Shown here one piece after another: positions 39,136 through 47,354 of a stretch of DNA of 64,000 nucleotides; position 1 is the first letter of the stretch; every line of letters starts with the position of its first letter. Both the position numbers and the translations under genes were made by a program. The DNA comes from Thiobacillus sp. 63-78 (GTDB lineage: Bacteria; Pseudomonadota; Gammaproteobacteria; Burkholderiales; Thiobacillaceae). The stretch covers positions 127,789 through 191,788 of the forward strand of contig MKWM01000073.1 of NCBI GenBank assembly GCA_001899765.1, in the 5' to 3' direction. Below the pieces are notes generated by a model. It had not been told where the DNA came from. It saw only the letters and a list, made by a program, of their open reading frames with translations, and did no database searches.

Positions 39136-40192
39136 CCTGTGCCCGACCCCACCGCGCTGGCTGGCCTTTTCCCTGCTGGCCGCGGGCCTGGCAGCGCTGC
39201 CGTTCCTGGTCGATGCCGGACTCGGGCGCTCGTGGGTGCGCTTGCTCGACCTGGCGCTGCTGTACGCCATTCTGGCGCTGGGACTGAACATCGTCGTCGG
39301 CTACGCCGGCCTGCTCGATCTCGGCTACGTTGCGTTCTACGCCCTGGGCGCGTACGTCTACGCCTGGCTCTCCAGCCCGCATTTCGGCCTGCACCTGCCG
39401 TTCTGGGCGGTCCTGCCGCTGGGCGCCTCGCTGGCCGCGCTGTTCGGCGTGCTGCTGGGGGCGCCCACCCTGCGCCTGCGCGGCGATTACCTCGCCATCG
39501 TCACGCTCGGCTTCGGCGAGATCATCCGGATCTTCCTCAACAACCTGAATGCGCCGGTCAACATCACCAACGGCCCGCAAGGCATCAACCTGATCGATCC
39601 GGTACGCCTCGGCAGCTTCGACCTGAGCCAGCCGCACGAACTCCTCGGCTACACCTTCACCAGCATTCACCTCACCTACTACCTGTTCCTGCTGTTCACG
39701 CTGGGCGTAATTTTCATTTCGATGCGGCTGGAAGATTCGCGCATCGGTCGCGCCTGGGTCGCCATCCGCGAGGACGAGGTCGCCGCCGCCGCGACCGGCA
39801 TCAACACGCGCAACCTGAAGCTGCTGGCCTTTGCCATGGGCGCCACCTTCGGCGGCCTGGCGGGCGGGCTGTTCGCCAGCTTCCAGGGCTTCATCAGCCC
39901 CGAATCGTTCAACCTCATGGAGTCGATCATGATCCTGTGCATGATCGTGCTCGGCGGCATGGGGCACATTCCCGGCGTGATCTTCGGCGCGGTGGTGCTC
40001 ACGCTGCTGCCCGAGGCGTTGCGTTATACCGGCGACTGGCAGCGCGAACTGTTCGGACGGATATACATCGACCCGGCGGATCTGCGCATGCTGCTGTTCG
40101 GTCTGGCGCTGGTGGCGGTCATGCTGTATCGCCCCGCCGGACTCCTGCCCTCGACGCGCCGCCGCCGCGAGTTCGCCGACGCGCAGGAATGA
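39128..40192 (+). CDS. livM: Branched-chain amino-acid-type ABC transporter, permease LivM
   Basis: A 354-residue permease with a GTG start inside the livH end. YAILALGLNIVVGYAGLLDLGYVAFYALGAY and LRGDYLAIVTLGFGEIIRIFLNN are LivM signatures; the ATPase-contact segment is MIVLGGMGHIPGVIFGA. It forms the heterodimeric channel with LivH. A REP-like repeat separates it from livG. Confidence 0.93.
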   Translation: MPSLCPTPPRWLAFSLLAAGLAALPFLVDAGLGRSWVRLLDLALLYAILALGLNIVVGYAGLLDLGYVAFYALGAYVYAWLSSPHFGLHLPFWAVLPLGASLAALFGVLLGAPTLRLRGDYLAIVTLGFGEIIRIFLNNLNAPVNITNGPQGINLIDPVRLGSFDLSQPHELLGYTFTSIHLTYYLFLLFTLGVIFISMRLEDSRIGRAWVAIREDEVAAAATGINTRNLKLLAFAMGATFGGLAGGLFASFQGFISPESFNLMESIMILCMIVLGGMGHIPGVIFGAVVLTLLPEALRYTGDWQRELFGRIYIDPADLRMLLFGLALVAVMLYRPAGLLPSTRRRREFADAQE

Positions 40193-40197
40193 GCGCG

Positions 40198-40250
40198 ATT
40201 AATCGGTTTGGGCGCGGCATTCGCCCCCTCTCCCGTAAGCGGGAGAGGGG
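40198..40250. repeat. REP-like element between livM and livG
   Basis: Bases 40198-40215 are the reverse complement of 32831-32848, and CCCCTCTCCCG (40225-40235) pairs with CGGGAGAGGGG (40240-40250) across a TAAG loop. The following GGGGAGAGGGAGCA supplies the probable ribosome-binding site of livG. A hairpin here may set the ratio of permease to ATPase. Confidence 0.8.
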
Positions 40251-40271
40251 TGGGGAGAGGGAGCAAAGCGT

Positions 40272-41039
40272 ATGAACGCGTTGCTGACCGTTTCTGGCGT
40301 AAGCAAGGCATTTGGCGGATTGCAGGCGCTCTCCGGTATTTCGCTGCAGGTTCACGCGGGTGAAATATTCGGCCTCATCGGCCCCAATGGCGCGGGCAAG
40401 ACCACCTTGTTCAACGCGCTCACCGGGCTGTATTCAATCGACTGCGGCGAAATCCGCCTGAACGGCCAGCCGATTGAAGGTCGCAAGCCGCACCAGGTGC
40501 TGCACACAGGCCTGGCCCGCACGTTCCAGAATATCCGCCTGTTCGCGGAAATGACCGCACTCGAGAACGTGCTGGTCGGCCGTCACGCGCGCACCCGCAG
40601 TGGCGTCGTCGGCGCGGTGCTGCGCCTGCCCGCCACGCGTCGCGAGGAAGCCGATTCGCGCGAGCGTGCCCATGCCTTGCTCCAGCGCGTGGGGATTGCG
40701 CAGCACGCGCATCGTCTGGCCAGGAATCTGCCCTACGGCGACCAGCGCCGGCTCGAGATCGCCCGTGCGCTGGCGACCGAACCGGTGCTGCTGGCGCTCG
40801 ACGAGCCTGCCGCCGGGATGAACCCGGCCGAACGCGCGGCCTTGCGCGAGATGCTGCTGCAACTGCAGGCCGACGGACTGACGCTGCTGCTGATCGAGCA
40901 CGACGTGAAGCTGATCATGGGCTTGTGCACCCGGCTGGCGGTACTCGACTACGGCCTGAAAATCGCCGAAGGCACACCCGACGCGGTCTGCCGCGATCCC
41001 AAGGTGATCGCCGCCTACCTGGGGGACGAGGCGATATGA
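40272..41039 (+). CDS. livG: Branched-chain amino-acid-type ABC transporter, ATPase LivG
   Basis: A 255-residue ATPase. Walker A GPNGAGKTT near residue 37, LARTFQNIRLFAEMTALENVLVGRH (LivG-specific Q-loop region), NLPYGDQRRLEIARAL signature and Walker B LLALDEPAAGMNP are intact. It energises transport with LivF. The preceding gap holds a REP-like hairpin; the next holds a longer inverted repeat. Confidence 0.94.
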   Translation: MNALLTVSGVSKAFGGLQALSGISLQVHAGEIFGLIGPNGAGKTTLFNALTGLYSIDCGEIRLNGQPIEGRKPHQVLHTGLARTFQNIRLFAEMTALENVLVGRHARTRSGVVGAVLRLPATRREEADSRERAHALLQRVGIAQHAHRLARNLPYGDQRRLEIARALATEPVLLALDEPAAGMNPAERAALREMLLQLQADGLTLLLIEHDVKLIMGLCTRLAVLDYGLKIAEGTPDAVCRDPKVIAAYLGDEAI

Positions 41040-41057
41040 GTTTTGGGAAAGCCTTTT

Positions 41058-41142
41058 CACCACAGAGACACAGAGGCACCGAGAAACCCATTTCACGTTC
41101 TGTTTTTTCTCTGTGCCTCTGTGCCTCTGTGTCTCTGTGGTG
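41058..41142. repeat. Long inverted repeat of the CACAGAGACACAGAG family between livG and livF
   Basis: The left arm CACCACAGAGACACAGAGGC... (41058-41086) pairs with the right arm (41106-41142), which ends CTGTGTCTCTGTGGTG; the right arm carries an extra 8-bp TGCCTCTG duplication. The motif is a familiar dispersed intergenic palindrome. It leaves 14 bases to the livF start. Confidence 0.85.
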
Positions 41143-41156
41143 AGAGGTTTTACCGT

Positions 41157-41870
41157 ATGAAAACGCTGCTAAGCGTCAACCAATTATCGGTCGCCTACGG
41201 CGGCATCCACGCGGTGCGCGAACTCAGCCTGACCGTGGCGCCGGGGGAGATGGTCTGCCTCATCGGCGCCAACGGCGCCGGCAAGACCAGCACGCTCAAG
41301 GCTGTCAGCGGCCTGCTCGAACCGCACGGCGGCAGCGTGCATTTCGAAGGCCGCTCGATCACCCGGCGGCCGGCGCACGAGGTGGCCCGGCTCGGTCTGA
41401 CCCTGGTTCCCGAAGGGCGCGGCGTGTTTCCGCTCATGTCGGTGGCCGAGAACCTGATGATGGGCGCCTACGCCCGCTGCGATCGCGCCGGGATCGCACA
41501 CGATCTGGACCGGGTCTACACCTTGCTCCCGCGCCTGACCGAACGCCGCACACAACTCGCCGGCCTGCTGTCCGGCGGCGAGCAGCAGATGCTGGCGCTC
41601 GGGCGCGCGATGATGGCGCGCCCGCGCCTGCTGCTGCTGGATGAACCGAGCATGGGGCTGGCGCCGCTGATGGTGCAGGCGGTGTTCGACATCATTCGCC
41701 GGATTGCGGCGGATGGCGTGGCCGTGCTGCTGGTCGAGCAGAACGCGCATCTGGCGCTGAAGACCTGCGCACACGGCTATGTGCTGGAAAACGGCGCCGT
41801 CACGCTGGCCGGCCCGGCCGCCGAACTGTCCACCAATCCGGCCGTGCGCCGCGCTTATCTGGGCGAGTGA
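41157..41870 (+). CDS. livF: Branched-chain amino-acid-type ABC transporter, ATPase LivF
   Basis: A 237-residue ATPase. Walker A GANGAGKTS, LGLTLVPEGRGVFPLMSVAENLMMGAY, LSGGEQQMLALGRAMM and LLLDEPSMGLAP are all typical of LivF. The ATG at 41157 is preferred to an in-frame start at 41043 because the latter would translate the repeat. Its last 16 bases overlap the convergent cyclo-ligase gene. Confidence 0.94.
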   Translation: MKTLLSVNQLSVAYGGIHAVRELSLTVAPGEMVCLIGANGAGKTSTLKAVSGLLEPHGGSVHFEGRSITRRPAHEVARLGLTLVPEGRGVFPLMSVAENLMMGAYARCDRAGIAHDLDRVYTLLPRLTERRTQLAGLLSGGEQQMLALGRAMMARPRLLLLDEPSMGLAPLMVQAVFDIIRRIAADGVAVLLVEQNAHLALKTCAHGYVLENGAVTLAGPAAELSTNPAVRRAYLGE

Positions 41871-42466
41871 GTGCCGGCGTGGGGTGAGCGGTCGAAGCGA
41901 TACAGCCGGCGCTCGGTCAGCACCGCGTCGAGCGGCATGTCCCACGGATCGTGCGGCAGCGCCTGCGCCTGCTGGCATTCGTAGGCGATCCCGATGAGCC
42001 GCGGTTTGCGCCAGCGCCGCCGGTGGCGCATGAACGCCAGCGTCGCATCGTAATAACCGCCGCCCATGCCCAGCCGATAGCCCTGTTTGTCGAACCCCAC
42101 CAGCGGCATCAACAGCAGGTCGAGCTGACGCGCGCGCAGCGGCCGGGCATCCAGCGGCTCGGGGATGCCGTAGCGGTTGGGCTGCATGCGCGTGTCGCGG
42201 CCCACCCGGCCGAAGCGCATCACCCGGCCACGCCGCGGCAGGATCGGCAGATAGCATGCGCGCTGCATGCAGAGCGCCTGATTGAGCAGGGAATGGGCAT
42301 CGAATTCGCCGCCTTGCGGCAGATAGAAGCCGATCCGCCGCGCCCGCAGCAACAGCCCGTGGCGCAGCGCCAGGCGCAGGGAAGCGCGCGCCGCGTGTCG
42401 ACGCTCGGCCGGCTTGAGTGCACGGCGCGCAGCTTTGAATTGGCGTCGGAGGGTCGTCTTGTCCAT
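41855..42466 (-). CDS. 5-formyltetrahydrofolate cyclo-ligase
   Basis: A 203-residue enzyme making 5,10-methenyltetrahydrofolate from 5-formyltetrahydrofolate with ATP. RRQFKAARRAL at the N-terminus, FYLPQGGEFD, and RLGMGGGYYDATLAFMR near the C-terminus (nucleotide/substrate loop) mark the family (YgfA/Fau). The start at 42466 avoids the 6S RNA that runs directly upstream. zapA, 6S RNA and this gene are a conserved trio. Confidence 0.9.
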   Translation of the reverse strand: MDKTTLRRQFKAARRALKPAERRHAARASLRLALRHGLLLRARRIGFYLPQGGEFDAHSLLNQALCMQRACYLPILPRRGRVMRFGRVGRDTRMQPNRYGIPEPLDARPLRARQLDLLLMPLVGFDKQGYRLGMGGGYYDATLAFMRHRRRWRKPRLIGIAYECQQAQALPHDPWDMPLDAVLTERRLYRFDRSPHAGTHSPR

Positions 42467-42479
42467 CGGGAGAAAGGGC

Positions 42480-42660
42480 TCCCCGCCTGTGCCGTGACGG
42501 GCTGCGGACTCTTGAACCTGGGTCCAAGACGGCCGCAATCAAAGGCGCTTTGGGCACATGAGACGTGTCACGCGCACGCCCGCACCGGAATAGACCGCAG
42601 CCTTGCACGTATGCATTGGTTCAGAGAAATTGCAACCAGCCTCGAACACCGCAGGGAGCG
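42480..42660 (-). ncRNA. ssrS: 6S RNA (RNA polymerase-binding regulator)
   Basis: The gap between zapA and the cyclo-ligase gene holds no frame but has the features of 6S RNA read on the minus strand: CCCTGCGGTGTTCG near the 5' end, TTGGACCCAGGTTCAAGAGTCCGCAGCC in the 3' half (compare the CCTTGAACCAAGGGTTCAAGG block of the E. coli RNA), and complementary outer ends. Position next to this cyclo-ligase gene is the conserved site. Ends are approximate. Confidence 0.75.
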
Positions 42661-42741
42661 CCCCTAGTGTATTCCATTTCGGGATCGAAAAGGGAGGTGC
42701 CGTCCCTCATGCAAATGAGCGAGGCGCAGCCCCGGGGTGGA

Positions 42742-43044
42742 TCAGAAAAGTGTGTCCTGATCTTCCAGCACGGAATCGAGCAGCGCGCTGCAGCGGGTCA
42801 GCCGGGCACGCGCCTCCTCGACCTGGTCGCCACCGCCCTGGGTCAGCAGGTCGTGCGCGAGGTTGAGGCCGGCCATGATGGCGATGCGCTCGGCGCCGAT
42901 CACCTTGCTGCTGTCGCGAATCTCGTGCATTTTTTCGTCGAGATAATCGGCCGCCGCGATCAGGGCCGATTCTTCTTCGCGCGAACACGCCACCTTGTAG
43001 GCACGGCCGAGGATATTGATTTCGATCGAGCGGGGGCCAGCCAT
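42742..43044 (-). CDS. zapA: Cell division protein ZapA
   Basis: A 100-residue protein. IEINILGRAYKVACSREEESALIAAADYLDEKMHEIRD is the ZapA N-terminal domain; the rest is a coiled coil. ZapA cross-links FtsZ filaments at the division ring. The ATG at 43044 overlaps the preceding stop (TGATG), so the longer frame upstream is excluded. Confidence 0.92.
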   Translation of the reverse strand: MAGPRSIEINILGRAYKVACSREEESALIAAADYLDEKMHEIRDSSKVIGAERIAIMAGLNLAHDLLTQGGGDQVEEARARLTRCSALLDSVLEDQDTLF

Positions 43045-43241
43045 CACACATCCTCCGGCAGGGTATCGAGCAGCGCGCGCAGACGCGTCCTGGCGGCATC
43101 CAGCCGGGTCGTCAGCTGTTTGCCGTCCTGCTGCGCCGTCAGCAGTTGCTGGCGCAGCGCGATGTTTTCCTGCCGCAGCGTGCGGCACAGTTCGGCCACC
43201 TGGTGGATCCTGGCTTCAAGACTATCGAGTTCGGCGCGCAT
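43044..43241 (-). CDS. Small coiled-coil protein, ZapB-like (TIGR02449 type)
   Basis: A 65-residue, almost entirely heptad-repeat protein (MRAELDSLEARIHQVAELCRTLRQENIALRQQL). Such a gene regularly precedes zapA in beta- and gammaproteobacteria and is annotated as a ZapB-like or TIGR02449 protein. The start at 43241 fits the family length; a frame to 43301 would add a non-helical tail. Confidence 0.8.
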   Translation of the reverse strand: MRAELDSLEARIHQVAELCRTLRQENIALRQQLLTAQQDGKQLTTRLDAARTRLRALLDTLPEDV

Positions 43242-43374
43242 GGCGCGACTATAGGGGGCGGCGCGCGGCCGGTCAATCGGGTCCGTATCACGCCCGCACA
43301 CCCAGTGCCGGTCTGATTCTGCGGCCGCTCCGACCGGCTTCCCATGCCCGCGGCCGCTCCAACGATAGCGGGAA

Positions 43375-45390
43375 TTAGCGGAAGTCGTATCGTGCCGTCA
43401 TGCCGAACGTCCGGCCGTCGGCGGGGTAATAGAAGGTATCGTTTGCCCCAATCCGGGAATTGAAACCATAGCCGGCGTACGCGGCATAGCGCTTGTCGGC
43501 CGCATTGAGAATCCGGGCGTCGAGCTTCCAGTCGCGGATTCGCCAGCTCGCCATCAGGTCCAGCGTCGTGTAGCCGGACAGATAGCCCGCCACGTTGGCG
43601 TAATCATCCCCGTAACGCCGTTTGCCCACATGATTCAGCCGCGCGGAGTAGACCGCATGCTGGCCCGCATTCCAGCTCAAGCCTGCGCCTGCCTGAAGCG
43701 CCGGCACCAATGGCATCTCCCGCCCCGTATACGCGCCGGCCCGGATCTGGGCGTCTTCGAGGGTTACGCCGGCGTTTCCAGACAGCGTATCGGTGAGGTT
43801 CAGCCGGGCGCTCAACTCGCTTCCGAGGCGCCGCGTCTTGCCGACGTTCATGTTGCCACCCATGGGGTCGGAGGTGATCTCATCCTCCAGGTTCTGCTGG
43901 TAGACGCTGAGCGAAAGGTTGCCGCGCGTCATTTTTTTCGTTCCGCCAATCTCATACACCCGGCCGTGCTGGGGCTTCAAGCCGATGGCGAAGACGGGAT
44001 TCCAGGTAATCGGGTCCAGGCCATACAGTTCGTCGGTGTTGGGAAAACGGAAAGTCGTCCCGACCCGGCCATAGAATTTCCAGTCGCCGCTCCGATACGT
44101 CATGCCCGTTTCGTAAGCTTCCCGCGTGCCGGCCGAGTGGCCGGACATCGCAGGTTGGGGCGTGTTAAAGCGATCCGTATACGCGGACTGCTCCGCAGAC
44201 TGGCTCAGTCGCTGCACGCGCATGCCGAGCGTCCAGGCCAGGTGTTCGGTGAGTGCCATGATGTTCTGGGCGTAGAGCGCATGGCTCGTCTGCGAGGCGT
44301 TTTGCGTATAGGACTGGAATCCGGTCGGCGAGGTCCGGCTGTCCGCGGTTCCCCTGAAATAGTCGTAGCCCACCGTGGCGTGATTGCCGAGCCCACCGAG
44401 ACGATGTTCGATTTTGAGCTTGGGGCTGAACGAAATGAAGTCGCGCGACAGGTCGCGGGTCTGTTCCACCGGATTGGTGGCGTCGCTGAAGCCGCTGCGT
44501 TCGTCGCGCGACAGGACCAGGTCGGCGTCCAGTACGACGTGTTCGGACAGGCTGACCGTGGCGCCGGGGCGAATCCTGAAACCGTTGCGATCGGAGCGGT
44601 CTCCCGGATGGCGCGACAGGCTCGGGTCGGCAAGATAGTCAGCCCGCCACAGGCCGCCCGGGAAGCCGAGTTTTTCGTCGAAGGCGGCAAGGTCGACGAA
44701 GACATTCGCATTGTCCTCATTCAGGAAATTGACCCGGCCGCCCAGTGCATAGCGCCGCTGGTCGCTGTTTTCTCGCCAGCCATCGCTTGCGCCGTACTGG
44801 AAATACAGGCTGGAATCGATCGCCCCCGTCGCCCCGCCCGCCTGGAGGCTCAGCTCGCGCATGCCATGGCTGCCCCCGCCGACACTGGCGTAGCGCGCAG
44901 CGGCTGTTTTCCTGGTAATGATATTGATGACGCCGCCGCTGGAACGGTCGCCATACAAGACCGTTCCGCTTCCCGGCATGACCTCGATCCGCTCGATGCT
45001 CGCCAGCGGGATCAAGGACCAGTCGATGGATCCCGAGTCGATGGGATTCAGGCGTTGTCCGTTGAGCAGCACCAGGGTGTTGCTGGTAGCCGTTCCGCCG
45101 CTCCCCGCGCCACGCAAGCTCACGGCGGAATCAATGCCCAGCGAGCCGTAAAGCGGAACGACCGTCGCGCCCGCGATCCCGCTCAGGAGATCGGGCGTGT
45201 TGGTGGCGGGTGTCCGTTCGATATCCTGCCGCGTCATCACCGTGACGTTGCCGGGCGTGGGCGGGGCAGGCTCCTCGAAGCGGGTCGGCGTGACGACGAT
45301 GGTCTCGCCCACGAATTCCGGCAGGGTTTCCGCGTAGGCGGGAAGCATGAAGCCCAGGGCGGATGCAAGGGCAAGGGTGGTTTGACGCAT
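43375..45390 (-). CDS. btuB: TonB-dependent vitamin B12 receptor
   Basis: A 671-residue outer-membrane receptor: signal peptide (MRQTTLALASALGFMLPAYA), TonB box ETIVVTPTR, a plug domain ending near residue 150 (GGVINIITRK), and a beta-barrel ending in a terminal aromatic-Arg (TARYDFR, a usual insertion signal). BtuB-like in length and plug. The cobalamin riboswitch upstream and btuFCD divergent from it identify the ligand as a corrinoid. Confidence 0.9.
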   Translation of the reverse strand: MRQTTLALASALGFMLPAYAETLPEFVGETIVVTPTRFEEPAPPTPGNVTVMTRQDIERTPATNTPDLLSGIAGATVVPLYGSLGIDSAVSLRGAGSGGTATSNTLVLLNGQRLNPIDSGSIDWSLIPLASIERIEVMPGSGTVLYGDRSSGGVINIITRKTAAARYASVGGGSHGMRELSLQAGGATGAIDSSLYFQYGASDGWRENSDQRRYALGGRVNFLNEDNANVFVDLAAFDEKLGFPGGLWRADYLADPSLSRHPGDRSDRNGFRIRPGATVSLSEHVVLDADLVLSRDERSGFSDATNPVEQTRDLSRDFISFSPKLKIEHRLGGLGNHATVGYDYFRGTADSRTSPTGFQSYTQNASQTSHALYAQNIMALTEHLAWTLGMRVQRLSQSAEQSAYTDRFNTPQPAMSGHSAGTREAYETGMTYRSGDWKFYGRVGTTFRFPNTDELYGLDPITWNPVFAIGLKPQHGRVYEIGGTKKMTRGNLSLSVYQQNLEDEITSDPMGGNMNVGKTRRLGSELSARLNLTDTLSGNAGVTLEDAQIRAGAYTGREMPLVPALQAGAGLSWNAGQHAVYSARLNHVGKRRYGDDYANVAGYLSGYTTLDLMASWRIRDWKLDARILNAADKRYAAYAGYGFNSRIGANDTFYYPADGRTFGMTARYDFR

Positions 45391-45454
45391 GATGGTTTCC
45401 GGTTGGGCCCGATTCCCCGCAAGCCCTTTGCACGATCCGCCGGGCGGCAATGCC

Positions 45455-45615
45455 GCACGGGGTTCAGGCCGGTATCCGGGCTCGCGCCGAATGCATCGTC
45501 TTCCCGGGCGAACCGAGCCCAGTGACGTGGTGATGCACCGTTTAACGCTTACCGTTGCGGGGGGCAGCCCAGGCCTGGCGACACGATGTCACGCACCTGG
45601 TTCCCGTTTATCCAT
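45455..45615 (-). promoter_or_regulatory. Cobalamin riboswitch upstream of btuB
   Basis: On the minus strand the conserved blocks occur in order: GGGAACCAGGTG, CTGCCCCCCGCAACGGTAAG, GTCACTGGG, CCGGGAAG, and the B12-box region GAGCCCGGATACCGGCCTGAA. It ends about 65 bases before btuB. It should shut off btuB when adenosylcobalamin is plentiful. Confidence 0.93.
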
Positions 45616-45970
45616 CATGACAGACCGTCATTTATGGCACCTGATTCGCACATTCTTGATTATTCACTCGATTCTGTCAACAAAACATTTAAATAGCCAA
45701 AGGCTATTGAGCCTATAGTTTTTTGCTATTCACTGAAAATTGAAATATAAAATGATTAATATCAATGTGTTAATTATTACAACTTGATAGAAACACAAAA
45801 AAATAACGGATACTTGATTTAATCTGGAAAAATGATCTTTTATTGTTTAATATGGAACCGCTGGCGGCCGATCGGGCCAACAGATGAATTTGAATGGCGC
45901 CCCCTCAGGATGACGGCCTGGTGGCCGCCGGAACACGTCGGCATGGGCCGGGAAAGCGGAAGGAACTGAC
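45616..45970. other. AT-rich intergenic region between btuB and the divergent cobalamin operon
   Basis: No gene. From about 45650 to 45860 the sequence is strikingly AT-rich. A hairpin AATAGCC (45692-45698) / GGCTATT (45702-45708) is followed by TTTTTT near 45720. An FNR-like site lies at 45752. Promoters for both divergent transcripts are expected here. No second B12 riboswitch is visible before the rightward genes. Confidence 0.65.
45752..45765. promoter_or_regulatory. FNR/Anr-like half-symmetric site
   Basis: ATGAT-TAAT-ATCAA matches the FNR consensus TTGAT-N4-ATCAA at nine of ten positions. In such AT-rich DNA a chance match is possible. If real, it would link the rightward operon (45971 onward) to low oxygen. 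Confidence 0.35.
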
Positions 45971-46564
45971 ATGGCAAGATGGAATGGCGGGCGCAAACCC
46001 GTCATCGAGCGGAACGAAGCAGGGAAGCCCAACGTCCATCGCTGGCCGATGCCGGTCGATCCGGATACGCTCCATGATTTTCTCGCGGACATCTTCCAGT
46101 GTTACTGGGACCAGCTTGTCTTTGGCCCGGCCGTCAACGGCGCGGCGTATGAATGGACCTGTCCCTGCGCCCCCGATCTGATCGAGCGGGACGGCGAATT
46201 CCTGACGATCGGGTTCAACGGCCCGCACTTCCATCTGTGCATCGGATCGAGCGCGCCGGATCCGGATCCCGCGCGCGAGGCCCGCATGCAGGGACTGCGC
46301 CCTGCGTACGCCAGCCTCTACCGCACCCTGGATGGCCGGGGCGCCCCCACCAGCTGGGGGTTCGAGATGCGCAACGCCGCCGGCGTGTCCATGCTGACGA
46401 TTTATTTTGCCAATCCTTTTGTGCTGCCGGGCGACCAGCTGGTCGGACAGCCGGATTGGTCGCGGCTGTTGATGTGGCGGGATATCGCCTACCGTTATCT
46501 GGGCCGGGAACCGGAAGCCTTCGATCAGACCAGCAAGGGCTTCGCGCACTATGCGGCAGCATAG
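45971..46564 (+). CDS. Unrecognised protein, first gene of the cobalamin-uptake operon
   Basis: A 197-residue cytosolic protein that I cannot assign. A conserved-looking core is visible: CYWDQLVFGPAVNGAAYEW, then FLTIGFNGPHFHLCIGSS with two histidines and a cysteine that could bind metal, then SWGFEMRNAAGVSMLTIYFANPF. No signal peptide, no membrane helix. Its stop overlaps the next start by 14 bases, so it is coupled to the FhuF-like gene. The product probably acts in corrinoid handling, judged only by position. Confidence 0.7.
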   Translation: MARWNGGRKPVIERNEAGKPNVHRWPMPVDPDTLHDFLADIFQCYWDQLVFGPAVNGAAYEWTCPCAPDLIERDGEFLTIGFNGPHFHLCIGSSAPDPDPAREARMQGLRPAYASLYRTLDGRGAPTSWGFEMRNAAGVSMLTIYFANPFVLPGDQLVGQPDWSRLLMWRDIAYRYLGREPEAFDQTSKGFAHYAAA

Positions 46565-47354
46565 CCACGGCAGGGCGCAGCGTCTCCCCGCGCCGGATCC
46601 GGCGGTCCCGGCATTGCTCGACCGCCTGGTGTACTTGACCGGTGCGTTGCGGGTCACGCTGGATCCCCCGGATGCGGATGGCTGGATTTCCGCGAACGAT
46701 CTGACGACACCGGAAACCGGCGCGCTGGCCGATTTCATCGAGCGTCTGGCAGACGCCGGGTTTGCCGCAAACAGGCGGGCGGCCGCGGCTTCCTTGCTGT
46801 TGCGCCATGGCTGGGCGGCGGGGCCCATCATTGCCGCCTATCTGGCGGAACGGCGGACGCTGCGCATCCATGATTTCGCCCTGCGCTTTTCCGCCTCCAC
46901 GCTGGTCGAAGGCATCTGGATCCGGCAGGCCGACAGCGTGATCGAGCGCCTTCCGTCAGACAGCCGTGACGGCGTGCTGGCCAGTCTCCTGGCTTTCAGC
47001 GAGCCGGCGCTGGAAAGCCTGCGGCGCTGGTCCGGCTATTCCCGCCACGCCTTGTGGTCGATGCTGACGTCATCCTGGATGGCGCAGTTCTCCACCCTGG
47101 GCAGCTTGCTGGGCGACCGCGAACGCGCCGTCCGCGCGGGCCGCGTCCTGCTGGCGCGCCACCCGGAGCTGGCGCGCGCGCTGCCGGAAACCTATTTGAT
47201 CGCGAGCGGCGATCGTTCGGAGGTATGCCAGATACTCAAGGCGTGCTGCCTCCAGCACAAGGGCTTTCGCCGCTGTTTCTGCCCGACCTGCCCTGTCATT
47301 CAGGATCGGGAACGCTTTGTCAGGAATCGGGAGTGGGTATGCCGGACGAATTGA
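46551..47354 (+). CDS. FhuF-like [2Fe-2S] protein, possible corrinoid or ferric reductase
   Basis: A 267-residue protein with the FhuF C-terminal motif C-C-x10-C-x2-C: C232, C233, C244, C247 (CCLQHKGFRRCFCPTC), with C242 as an extra cysteine. FhuF holds a [2Fe-2S] cluster and reduces ferric siderophores in the cytoplasm. Here it lies in a B12-uptake operon with cobO 4 kb downstream, which hints at reduction of cob(III)alamin instead. It overlaps both neighbours. Confidence 0.78.
   Translation: MRQHSHGRAQRLPAPDPAVPALLDRLVYLTGALRVTLDPPDADGWISANDLTTPETGALADFIERLADAGFAANRRAAAASLLLRHGWAAGPIIAAYLAERRTLRIHDFALRFSASTLVEGIWIRQADSVIERLPSDSRDGVLASLLAFSEPALESLRRWSGYSRHALWSMLTSSWMAQFSTLGSLLGDRERAVRAGRVLLARHPELARALPETYLIASGDRSEVCQILKACCLQHKGFRRCFCPTCPVIQDRERFVRNREWVCRTN

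Noticed and set aside
43630..45525. A 631-residue open frame on the plus strand opposite btuB
   Set aside because: Antisense shadow of the TonB receptor; it also runs through the cobalamin riboswitch.
45616..45970. A second cobalamin riboswitch for the rightward operon
   Set aside because: No GCAACGGTAAG-type or B12-box sequence on the plus strand; the region is AT-rich with only a hairpin and an FNR-like site.
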